Source: Clarkia xantiana subsp. parviflora
Lineage: Eukaryota > Streptophyta > Magnoliopsida > Myrtales > Onagraceae
Length of the DNA stretch: 64,000 nt
Assembly: GCA_036873135.1 (NCBI GenBank)
Contig: JAPTYO010000007.1
Location: 12,134,763-12,198,762, forward strand
Direction of reading: 5' to 3'
This document shows positions 46,525 to 55,759 of this stretch, in pieces. The stretch's first letter is position 1. Every line of letters begins with the position of its first letter. The notes beneath the pieces are model-generated. The model made no database searches, was not told where the DNA came from, and saw nothing but the letters and a program-made list of their open reading frames with translations. The position numbers and the translations under genes are program-made.

Positions 46525-46736
46525 TGGGGGCGCGTGAAGTGACAATTGCCATACAAATATTTTTTTGACGCGTGAGTTTGTTTATGTGCGTCTGTGGCTA
46601 GAAATTGTCTGTCGACCCCGCATTAGTGACACGTGTCATACTCTAATTAGCAGAAAAGAGAGTAGGGTACCAGGGTGGGACAGGAATCCCTCATCCACAA
46701 ACTTCTTCCGCGTGAACAATAATTCATTATATATAG
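46525..46736 (+). promoter_or_regulatory. A-type CBF promoter of gene E
   Basis: ACGCGT (46568-46573), CACGTG (46630-46635), CCGCGT (46708-46713) and TATATATAGC (46729-46738). Differs from the gene D promoter by several substitutions and a 3-bp deletion. Confidence 0.8.
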
Positions 46737-46836
46737 CAGCTCTTCTCTCTCATTTTCTAGTACACACACTTCCTTGATTTCTTCTTACTCTTCATTCATT
46801 CCCCCAACAAAGCTTTAAATTGAATTAAGGTTGTCG

Positions 46837-47511
46837 ATGCAAGAAAGCTTCTCTTCATTCTCTGACACTGCTCTTTTGGAGTCTCTTTATTCAGACGACG
46901 CATGCAGCAGTCGGCCGCTCAACTTCTCCGACGAAGAGGTGATGTTGGCGTCGGAGAATCCCAAGAAGCGCGCTGGTAGAAAGAAGGTAACAGAGACGAG
47001 GCACCCAGTGTTCCGCGGCGTTCGTCGGAGAAGCTCCGGTAAGTGGGTCAGCGAGATGAGGGAGCCCAACAAGAAGACGAGGATCTGGCTGGGGACATTC
47101 CCGACGGCGGAGATGGCAGCTCGGGCCCATGACGTGGCCGCGCTTGCTCTTCGTGGACGCCGATTGGCTTGTCTCAACTATGCTGACTCTATATGGCGGT
47201 TGCCTGTTCCAGTCTCGTGTAAACCCAAGGATATTCAAAAGGCGGCTGCTAAGGCTGCTGAGGCATTTCGATCGATCAAGTTAGTGGAAGAATTGGTGGT
47301 TGTGGTGGTGGATGAGACTATGGCCACCGTGATGGAGACGACGAAGGCGGTATGCTTGGTGGATGATGAGGTGATGAATTTCAGCATGATGATGAGCATG
47401 GCGGAAGGGCTACTGTTGCCGCCACCGCAGTGGGGCGGAGATGGGTACTATTTGGAAGATGGCGGTGATAACATCGGCGGTGATGAGCTACTGTGGGATT
47501 TCTGTTTTTAG
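46837..47511 (+). CDS. CBF/DREB1-type AP2/ERF transcription factor, gene E
   Basis: 224 aa, identical to gene D in protein and in all 675 coding bases I compared. Domains as in [19 protein letters not shown]2 with V14/E19, DSIWR, acidic tail, LLWDFCF. Start chosen at the ATG matching the other copies (GGTTGTCGATGCAAG context); the upstream in-frame TTG is not a start. It is the last CBF before the unrelated single-copy genes. Its 3' UTR sequence occurs twice in a row. Confidence 0.95.
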   Translation: MQESFSSFSDTALLESLYSDDACSSRPLNFSDEEVMLASENPKKRAGRKKVTETRHPVFRGVRRRSSGKWVSEMREPNKKTRIWLGTFPTAEMAARAHDVAALALRGRRLACLNYADSIWRLPVPVSCKPKDIQKAAAKAAEAFRSIKLVEELVVVVVDETMATVMETTKAVCLVDDEVMNFSMMMSMAEGLLLPPPQWGGDGYYLEDGGDNIGGDELLWDFCF

Positions 47512-47850
47512 GATATATATATATATATTTTAGAGTTTCCTTTTTGTGGATTTTATTTATCTTTTTCCTTTTTTTGGCAAGATACCTTAGCTAGTGTGTA
47601 TACTTTAGTAATATATACCACTTTGAGATATATCATCTGTGCCCTGTGGTGGGTGAACAATTTTGCAGGTTATTTAACCATTTGTGAATTAAATAATTAA
47701 TTACTTGAATATTTTAGAGTTCCCTTTTATGGATTTAATTTATGGTTTCCTTTTTTAGCTAATAACTTAGCTAGTGTGCTTGGGTATATAATATATAACA
47801 CTTGTTGAATGAGAAGATGGTTATATATATATCATCTAAAGTGGGTGAAC
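47512..47850 (+). repeat. Tandemly duplicated CBF 3' UTR after gene E
   Basis: 47526-47665 (TTTTAGAGTTTCCTTTTTGT, TTAGCTAGTGTG, GTGGGTGAACA) is repeated at 47710-47852 (TTTTAGAGTTCCCTTTTATG, TTAGCTAGTGTG, GTGGGTGAACAG). The second copy has no coding region before it. Confidence 0.75.
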
Positions 47851-47852
47851 AG

Positions 47853-49017
47853 TTATCGAATTCTATTTTTTTTCACTGCGATTTTCTAATTTTCAAATAT
47901 GAAAATACTAAATTAATAAATTCATTATGAAAAATTGTATGCACACGATTCAAATCCGCATAGGGACTTTACACGAATGCTACATGTTATTTACTTGATT
48001 TATGAATAATTGATGTAATTAGAAACAAAAAATAAATTTGTGATGCCATTTGCCTACCTTTTTAATACTTTTTTTTTTGTTTTTTTTAATTGAATTTATG
48101 TATTATGTAACAATTTTAAGGGGTTTTCTTTTATAAAAATAATTACGTTGGATGAACGGTTTAAACGGGTGAACCACCGAGGAAAAATTGATTCAAATAG
48201 TTATATCTTATTAGATTAACCGATCAAATTGTTCATCCAATTAAATATGATTTTAGAATTTGGAGTTTAGTGTTTATGTAGTTTTATCATTTTTTTTCTT
48301 TCTAAAAATCTATTGAGGTTAACCTAATCTATTGAGGTTAACCTTATAGAATAAAAACTATTTTTTTTTCTAAAAAAATATTAGTTGTATAAGCGGCTTG
48401 GTTGATTGTGCAAAACATAATCGATCTAAATGAAGTAAGTAGATAATGAAGAGACGAATTCCTAGCAGAGATAGGCGAAAAAAACTAAGGGTTCATCTGG
48501 AATCCATCTCCCTTAAATACCTAGAACTAAAACAATAACCTCAAAGTTACACCACCGTAACTTTGCAAAGTAGGCAAATTTACCACAACTAATCAAAACA
48601 AAGAAAAGAAGTCCTAAGACAATGACAAACGTTCAGATTGCCTCATTGGACTTAGCGAGCCAGAAACCAAACTTGAGCAAGACAACATCAAACAAGCTCA
48701 AATGACTTGGGCACAAAACACGACCCTGCTCTCTGGCTTCAACATTTTTTTTTTTTTTTTTGATAATCGGCTTCAACATTGAGTTAGCCCAATATGATAA
48801 AATTATTTAAACCAATTATCCTTATGAATTTTTCTGGTCAAACCGTTCATCAAATCCAATAGATTTAATTTTATATAAAAACCATTAAAAGTAATAAAAC
48901 CTTACAATTATCTAAAATTAAACAAAAAAAAAGTATTAAGAAAAGGGTACGCCAAAGGCATTCGCGTATCCACAAATTTTTTTTTTGTTGTTTTTAATTA
49001 TATTAATTAATTGGACC
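47853..49017. other. Intergenic DNA
   Basis: No gene. 48420-48740 is GC-richer and may be retroelement-derived; it ends at a poly(T) insertion. Confidence 0.45.
48747..48768 (-). mobile_element. Poly(A)-only retroposon insertion
   Basis: A 22-bp insert consisting of a T-run plus GATAATC lies between two copies of GGCTTCAACATT (48735-48746, 48769-48780). A 12-bp duplication around a tail suggests a LINE- or SINE-driven insertion truncated almost to its tail. Confidence 0.6.
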
Positions 49018-49248
49018 TTTCTACAATACTTTTGGAGCACCATGCTTTTGCCATTAATTTTTTTTTCTATTGCCCTAAAGGTGAACACCATAGGGAAATT
49101 GATATTATTAATAGTATGATACACATCTTAGGTGTAGTTAAAAAAATTCATATTTTTTCATACTTTTAAAGTTTTACTTATGTTACAATTAAGTCCACCA
49201 TAGTATTAAAAAAACCAAAAGCATGGTGCTTCCAAAGCATGGTAGAAA
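49018..49248 (-). mobile_element. MITE of the TTTCTACCATGC family, complete copy
   Basis: Ends TTTCTACAATACTTTTGGAG and, inverted, TTTCTACCATGCTTTGGAAG; both continue into GCACCATGCTTTTG. Same family as 25251-25455 and 58937-59168. Confidence 0.7.
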
Positions 49249-49279
49249 AATCCTAATTAATTACTCATTAATCGAGCAA

Positions 49280-49329
49280 GTGACGTGAATAATATTATAG
49301 ATATACCCTAGATATTAGGAGATGTAATC

Positions 49330-49376
<47 letters not shown>

Positions 49377-49499
49377 TCTATCTACACTATCTATATCTCC
49401 TATATCTCTTATTGTATTGTGCTATATATATGTACCAATTCTCATGTAATCAATTCAAGTCAATATACAATTTAGATTATCTTATATGGAATCAGAGTC
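49280..49499 (+). mobile_element. Copia-type 5' LTR end with primer binding site
   Basis: An AT-rich LTR-like segment with a long TA run (49335-49372) is followed by TGGAATCAGAGTC (49487-49499), one mismatch from the usual initiator-Met-tRNA binding site TGGTATCAGAGTC. The start of the LTR and its partner were not found. The internal region would include the hAT element and minisatellite that follow. Confidence 0.55.
49335..49372. repeat. (TA)n microsatellite
   Basis: Uninterrupted TA run, seen directly. Confidence 0.95.
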
Positions 49500-49531
49500 T
49501 TTCTAACTCCAACGAGTACAACCTACAAGCC

Positions 49532-50111
49532 CCTAGGGGTGAAACCAAAATCCGGTTGGTCCGAAAAACCGGTGAAAACTGAACCGGTCCGGACCGAAAA
49601 AACCGAATCCGCAATATGCAGTTTGGTTTTTGGTCGGATTTTTTTTACTCTACTTCGGTTTTTCGGTCCAGATCGGAATTTGAGCTTTGAGGACCGTGGA
49701 GACCGAACCAACCGTTATGCTAATTAAATATATAAAATATATATTATATTTGTTGATATTAATTAATATAATTAAATAATTATGTTAATATAAATTGTAA
49801 AATAGTCACTTATGAATATTATTTTTTCTATTTTATTATTTAGTTTATTTAATTATATTAATTGAAGTTATTTATCATTTCGATATGATATTTTCCATGA
49901 AAATGATGAGAATTTTAAATGGTAATTTTCAATATTGGATTTTCGGTTTAAACCGAAAACCGAACCGAAAAAACCGTACTACCAATGGACGGTTTATTTT
50001 TCCTCAAACGGTTTTTTGGTCGGATTTTTTTAAGGGAAAAAACCAGACCGAAAATTTAGGTACCCGACCGAAATAAGCAAAAATCCGGACCGACCGATCC
50101 GGTTTCACCCC
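49532..50111. mobile_element. hAT-type MITE
   Basis: Terminal inverted GGGGTGAAACC at both ends, CGGTTTTTCGGTC-type arms, and a perfect 8-bp duplication TACAAGCC (49524-49531 and 50112-50119). 580 bp, non-coding. Inserted just after the LTR/PBS of the previous entry. Confidence 0.85.
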
Positions 50112-50375
50112 TACAAGCCGCCGCCCACCATCGCCGCTGTTCAGGGGCGGCCGGCATCGCCATCTACTATACAGTTGTCATGCCGGCCGCCCCCTGCCCG
50201 ATTCTGATTTCAGTCCTTTTTTATTTTATTTTATCTTCTAATAAGACGATAAATCTCTGCTTCAGTATTGACGACTTCTGCGCCGGTCCTCTGATTTAGC
50301 GCCAACTGACGAAGCCACCACACCGATGGTCCCTTCTATTGTCATATATGCATCAATTCTCCTCCGTCAATACCG

Positions 50376-50935
50376 ACTGGATCTCTCCGGGCTTCCGTCG
50401 TTGCCGACGACCTCTCCGGGCTTCTGCCATTGCCGACTGGACCTCCGGGCTACCACCGTGCCGAATGGACATCTCCGGGCTACCGTCGTGCCGACTGGAC
50501 ATTTCCGGGCTACCGCCGTGCCGACTGGACATCTCCGGGCTTTCGTCGTTGCCGACTGGACATCTCAGGGCTTCCGTCGTTGCCGACTGGACCTCTCCGG
50601 GCTTCCACCATTGCCGACTGGACCTCCAGGCTACCGCCGTGCCGACTGGACATCTCCGGGCTACCGCCGTGCCGACTGGACATCTCCGGGCTACCGCTGT
50701 GCCGACTGGACATCTCCGGGCTTTCGCCGTTGCCGACTGGACATCTCCGGGCTTCCGTCGTTGCCGACTGGACCTCTCTGGGTTTCCGCCATTGCCGACT
50801 AGACCTCCGGGCTACCGCCGTGCCGACTGGACATCTCCGGGCTACCGCCGTGCCGACTGGACATCTCCGGGCTACCGCCGTGCCGACAGGACATCTCCGG
50901 GCTTCCGCCGTTGCCGACTGGATCTCTCTGAGCAT
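50376..50935 (+). repeat. GC-rich minisatellite, 30-31 bp units
   Basis: About 18 head-to-tail units like CTCCGGGCTACCGCCGTGCC followed by GACTGGACAT. Units of 29, 30 and 31 bp alternate in a recurring order (roughly six units, ~180 bp), giving a higher-order repeat seen about three times. All three forward frames and one reverse frame stay open, so the predicted 150-230-aa ORFs are by-products. Confidence 0.9.
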
Positions 50936-51399
50936 CTGTCGATGACAATTGGACAATTCAGGCATTCATCAACATTCATTCGTATCAAGATCGACATTTT
51001 TGTCAGAACGTCCGTATTGCGGGAACATATTAGGGAATAAGTATTAGAAATTTACTAAAATAAGTAATTGAGAGATATACTCGATGCTGACGATCACTTC
51101 TTCCCATCCCATGACGATGACTACTCATCCTAGCTCAACCGGTAATTGACACAAGCGACTTGGGCCTTGTCAGAATATCACGTATTTTAGCCCTACACAA
51201 ATGAGAGTTGCATACATAAATATTTTCGTCAAAAGATTTACAACTCCGATATTTCTTTACTTGACTATGACACAATTGTTATTTGGATGAAAAGTTCCAT
51301 TTAGCAACATGCTTTTATTTTTACTTTCATGAGTAATTTATGTCGTATGTTATGAATATGGAGTGGATATTATATATTCGTCATGTAGCGCAGGAAGAA

Positions 51400-51690
51400 T
51401 AGTGAGCGAATAGGTGGGTGGGACGGACAATGATTTAAAAACAAAAACAGGACAAGGATCAAGTTCAGCCACAAATAACTTCCACGGCCACAAATACAAC
51501 CAAAGATATTTTAGTAGCATATAAATATCTTCAGACTCTCCCAAGATTTTTATAAGAACCATTATTCATTACCATAAACAAAAATATAATTTATTTCCCT
51601 TTCTGGCTGAAGACCTAAAAACTGCATTTTATCACATAATAATTCATTTCGGCTTTAAAAGGTGAAACAAAAATCTGCACTCTATACTTG
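51400..51690 (+). repeat. Cluster block Q, copy 4
   Basis: TCAAGTTCAGCCACAAATAA, CTTCCACGG, GCTGAAGACCTAAAAACTG and the tail TTTAAAAGGTGAAACAAAAA match copy 3 (37195). It is the last trace of the CBF duplication unit; the single-copy genes start after it. Confidence 0.7.
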
Positions 51691-52240
51691 CCTGTCGTAA
51701 CTGTAAGTGCGGGGGCGGGGAATTTTTTTTTTAGATAAGTATAGTGTTTAAAGTATAACATGTCTTCATCTATTATTTAAAAGAATTTAATTAAGACAAT
51801 TCATAATGTTATTTTATAATAATAATTCAGGAAAAACAACAAATAAAAGACGCATTCATTCAAAATAAAACGATATATTCAACACTCAATTAAACTAAGG
51901 ATGTTTACCAAAAAATAATAATAAATAAACCAAGGAAATAAGTTTTTATTTTTATTTATTTTAATCGTAAGATGTTAAAGTTAGTTAGCTAGGGAATTCC
52001 CTCAAAGTGCTATTAAAGTCAACTCTCCCTAATCATATAAACTTAATAATAACGCGCTGCTTATAATGATTATATATATAATAATAAGTACTTTTTAATT
52101 ATAAGAACGAGAACAATTTTATTTTTTTACAAAATTATTTCCACGATCCCCAACCTGAACAGATTATTCTAACTGGTTAAAATGTAATCCTGGAAAGAAA
52201 AAAAAAAGGGTTTACAACTAATCGTGCAAGTTTGGATTTA
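51691..52240. other. AT-rich intergenic DNA, promoter side of the Ycf20-like gene
   Basis: No gene. A TATTTAAAGG box near 52251 could be the TATA of the next gene. Confidence 0.45.
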
Positions 52241-52438
52241 GGGTTGAATGTATATTTAAAGGACAAACCCAACAAGAAAAGAAAGAAGGCCCAAAGAAGA
52301 ACTTTACAGAGCCCATGCTTTCTTACCTTGTTATGGGTCTGCTTCACATTTATGCTATCACTTCTCTCCTCTCTCTCATCTGTGCTTCTCATTCAATTCA
52401 ATCATCGTCCAATCGGAGACTCGAAGCATAGGCGTAAG

Positions 52439-53285
52439 GTACTCTCTCTGTCTCCGGTTACTCTATAAACACCTCTAGCCAATCGAATACATGTAAAACA
52501 ATTCATTTTGAGCTTCCTAGGTTGATTCGTTCATACTTGTAATTGTCTGCCCCAGAGACCGATTGAAGCCGTTTATTGCTGAATTTGACATTTCGAACTT
52601 AAGGGTTGAGTCGGAATTTGCTGTCGAATGACTTCTTCGATTAAAAAGTTGGCCCTTCATGTTATTGCTGGAGTTTCTGGGTGAGCTGTATCGTGTGCAC
52701 TTAGGCTTAAAAAGTTTTTCTATTGTAGTACATTATTGGGAATTATCTATTTGCGTTTATCCTTGATATTCTGCAAAGTAGCTCTGTTTATGAGGAACTA
52801 GGAGATTCGGGACTTGTTTCTGATCTTCAGCTAGGCCCAGCAGCTTACAGTTTAAAAGTATCTGAGTACTGAAATGTTTTCTCACTGATCCAACTGTGAT
52901 AAGTTGGAAGACACTTTGAAAAAAGATTTCCATTTTCTACAACCAATTCGAGTTTGTCATGTTTTTCTGGGAAATTCAGGATTTTTACAATCCAATCCTT
53001 TCTGAATCATTGTCCAACAGCCTACAGTATCTGAGTAGTGAAACGTTCAAATAAGCTGAAGATACATTGTGAAAACATATACATCTTCAACAACCAATTG
53101 GAGTGTGTCATTTTTGCTATTCATACTCTACTGTCTCTTTGCAATGAAATTGATGAATGCTCATATTTTGATGAAAGATGTGTTAGCAGCCATGGAAATT
53201 GGAGGAATCCGGTCCAATTGGTTGCTGTATTCTTCTCCCTTTTGACAGAAACATTCGACTTTGTCTTGTTGGAGTAATACTCAAG
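52439..53285 (+). other. Probable 5' UTR intron of the Ycf20-like gene
   Basis: A CT-rich leader (52330-52438) ends AAG|GTACTC, a good donor, and TACTCAAG|A sits directly before the ATG at 53287 as acceptor. No coding frame spans the interval. Splicing is inferred; more than one intron is possible. Confidence 0.5.
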
Positions 53286-53286
53286 A

Positions 53287-53760
53287 ATGGCACATTCTGC
53301 ACTTGTAAACACAGTTGTATTCAGCAACTTCTCTTCGAATACTCGAACTAGTTTTCCACAAGGGACAAACAGAATCCCTGTTTCAAGAACACCACGGCCC
53401 TCAAGATCTTTCAGAATCTTAGCTGTTCAAGACAACGAAACTCCCAGAAGACTAATCGACATCATCAGAATAGTCCCGGAAGTTTCCAGGAATTACTTTC
53501 GCAGTCCATCTAGAAGGGCACTGTTTGGGGGAATCTCCTTGTTGGGTGGGTTCTACGTTGCACAGACAATATCTCTGTCATTTGGAGCATTGGGAGTGAA
53601 CGATGTGATTGCTGCGGTTGTGTGTGTTCTTCTAACAGAGTATGTTACTCGGTTTTACTACACTCGTCCCAAGGTCACTTTCCCTGTCGCTCTTCTCAAT
53701 AACTTCAAGATGGGCTTCACTTACGGCTTGTTCATCGATGCATTTAAACTTGCTAGTTAG
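53287..53760 (+). CDS. Ycf20-like plastid protein (DUF565)
   Basis: A 157-aa protein in one coding exon. Residues 1-45 are rich in Ser, Thr, Arg and Pro with almost no acids, a likely chloroplast transit peptide. From about 54 it shows the Ycf20/DUF565 pattern: RRLIDIIRIVPEVSRNYF, hydrophobic segments near 79-100, 104-122 and 136-154, and the C-terminal MGFTYGLFIDAFK. Ycf20 is plastid- or cyanobacterium-encoded in other lineages. Nuclear homologues in plants sit in the chloroplast, and Arabidopsis mutants (NPQ6/NPQ7 type) are altered in non-photochemical quenching. Exact role is unknown. Not related to the neighbouring CBF genes. Confidence 0.85.
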   Translation: MAHSALVNTVVFSNFSSNTRTSFPQGTNRIPVSRTPRPSRSFRILAVQDNETPRRLIDIIRIVPEVSRNYFRSPSRRALFGGISLLGGFYVAQTISLSFGALGVNDVIAAVVCVLLTEYVTRFYYTRPKVTFPVALLNNFKMGFTYGLFIDAFKLAS

Positions 53761-53799
53761 CTGCAGGGTCACAAATCAACTTCTTTTGTATTCATAATT

Positions 53800-54190
53800 G
53801 TCCACCATTGTTGATATACTTAGTATTTTAAGTTGCCACTGTATTTATACGTTGCTAAGAGTTTAAATATAGTCATTTCTATGTTCTTCTTGGATCTAGC
53901 TGTTCTTGATTCTGCTACTTTCCACCATCATAATATAACCTAATTGGTACCTCAGAATTACTTTCTTTTGAGGTAAAATAACCTAATCTGCACCTCAATT
54001 ATTTATTATTATTGAGTTGATGCCAAATATGGTTCCTTGGTCAGGAAGACTATGTCTGGTAAAAGCCAGGCTAGGAGAGCCTTAGCTCATCCAGACTTTT
54101 TATTATACTTTACGAGTATCATATTTGTAGTATTTTATTTGTATTTTCTTTTTACCCTAATTGTGAATTATATGTTATCTGATATTATTC
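53800..54190. other. Ycf20-like gene 3' region
   Basis: 3' UTR then intergenic DNA; nothing else recognised. Confidence 0.5.
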
Positions 54191-54670
54191 AGGGTGATAC
54201 CTGAACTTTGACCTAATTCAAATCGTTACCCAATTTTACATTTTTCAAAATCAGCTACTTGAACTTCCATTTTTTTTTTAGTAAATTGCTACCTGCGTTG
54301 TAATTTCCGTTAAATTGAAAAGAAACAGCGCAAGTTTCCTATGTGAGGACTTTTGATATGTACCTTAGACGTATTCGCCTAGAAATTGAAAGCATTGCAA
54401 CAAAATAATTTTAATTGGACGCTCAATTGAAAGACACCATTAGTATTGGAAGGGGTCCAGAACGTAATATTGAAGGTATTTCACTCCAAATTTTTAAATT
54501 TATTGCAGCCTATTGAGTACATATCAAAATATCTCATATGGTCGAGACATGCTCATTTTCTGTCTAATTTAATAAAAATTGTAAGAGATGTTGCAATTTG
54601 CTTAGAAATATAAAAATAAAAATTCAAGTAACGATTTGTAATTGACCCAGATTTTAAGTAGCAATTTAGT
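54191..54670. mobile_element. Diverged MULE-like MITE
   Basis: The left arm AGGGTGATACCTGAACTTTG ... CAAATCGTTACCC and the inverted right arm (TTGCTACTTAAAATCTGGGT, CAAATCGTTACTTGAA) correspond loosely. Related pieces occur near 32690-32920. No clear duplication. Confidence 0.45.
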
Positions 54671-54754
54671 TATTAACCATATTATTAACCGTATAATGTA
54701 AATACTAAATGTAGCAAAAAAATCTTACTTTTAAAATTTTATTCAATTACAGGA

Positions 54755-55160
54755 ATGATGTTAGTGGGGCGTAACTCAGTGTGTCGTGATGTGAATGCTA
54801 CTTATAATGTAGAGGCGTTGACTATTTTACAAGTTGTTGAATTGGTCGTAGTTAATCATTAGGAGAGTGTTCTTATCGAGTCGGACGACGAGTACATCAT
54901 ACGCCAAATACGCGGAGAGACAGAGATCGATTGGAAACTCGACAACATTATTCGCACTATTCATCAAAAAATGAGTTTGATATTGGAAATTTGTTAGAAA
55001 TTTATCCGACGTAACGCAAATTGATGCGCTAACGGATTGCTCTTCAATTTAGAAAGGAGATATGTCCATTGAAATGAGGTTTCAATACCCCATTTTCTCT
55101 TATTTCAATTTTGTTGCTTGATTGTATTTAGATTGATAGTTGCTTACATTAAAAAAAAAA
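54755..55160 (+). pseudogene. LINE remnant, RNase H-like end with poly(A)
   Basis: In one frame, with stops: NATYNVEALTILQVVELVVV, then SVLIESDDEYIIRQIRGETE and IDWKLDNIIRTIHQKM. This is the plant LINE/RVT_3 RNase H pattern (EALA...IVESDS..VVxxI.G....W.....I..I). An A-run at 55150-55160 ends it. Confidence 0.6.
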
Positions 55161-55759
55161 AATCATTTGAAAAAAAAAATTATAAACATTTCGTGCCATA
55201 TTTTTATTTTTTTGCATTTATCCAATTTTAGACCCACACGGTTAAAGGACCGACGGTCAGGCACCCACTCAGGCTGTGATCCGGCTTAAAACAACAGCTA
55301 TTGTCTATTGAACTTCAACCGTGTTTCGGTTCTCCCGTTAATTTGCTAGCCCAGCAGCTAAGCTCCTAGGCCTCGACTGCTGTTGTAAACTTGTAATATT
55401 AGTAATTAGGGTTTCGAGTTGAAACCTCGTCTCGATTGATCCCTGCCTGCTTCGATTGATTGCAGAAATTCGATATTTCTTGTTCTTTCGATCACTGGTC
55501 AAAGACTTCGTGTTGGAGGATCCAATTTTGTCAGGTAAAGAGGAGTTCTTTATTGCCGCTGAGTTATTGATTGCAGAAAGTTCAGCTCGGTTTGATGATC
55601 GTACTGGATGTGCGATCCCTCCACTGCCTTCTACGTCACGTTCCATTCAATTTGTTTTTCGTCACTGATCGAATCTCAAAGGAGAACACTTTCTTGATTC
55701 AGCTTGATTCGTAGCTCGCCCTTGTACCGTACTACAATTGGTTGCCGCGTTGTTGCAAT

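Noticed and set aside
50326..51040. Overlapping ORFs of 151-233 aa in several frames
   Set aside because: By-products of the GC-rich minisatellite whose unit lacks stops; no domain recognisable.
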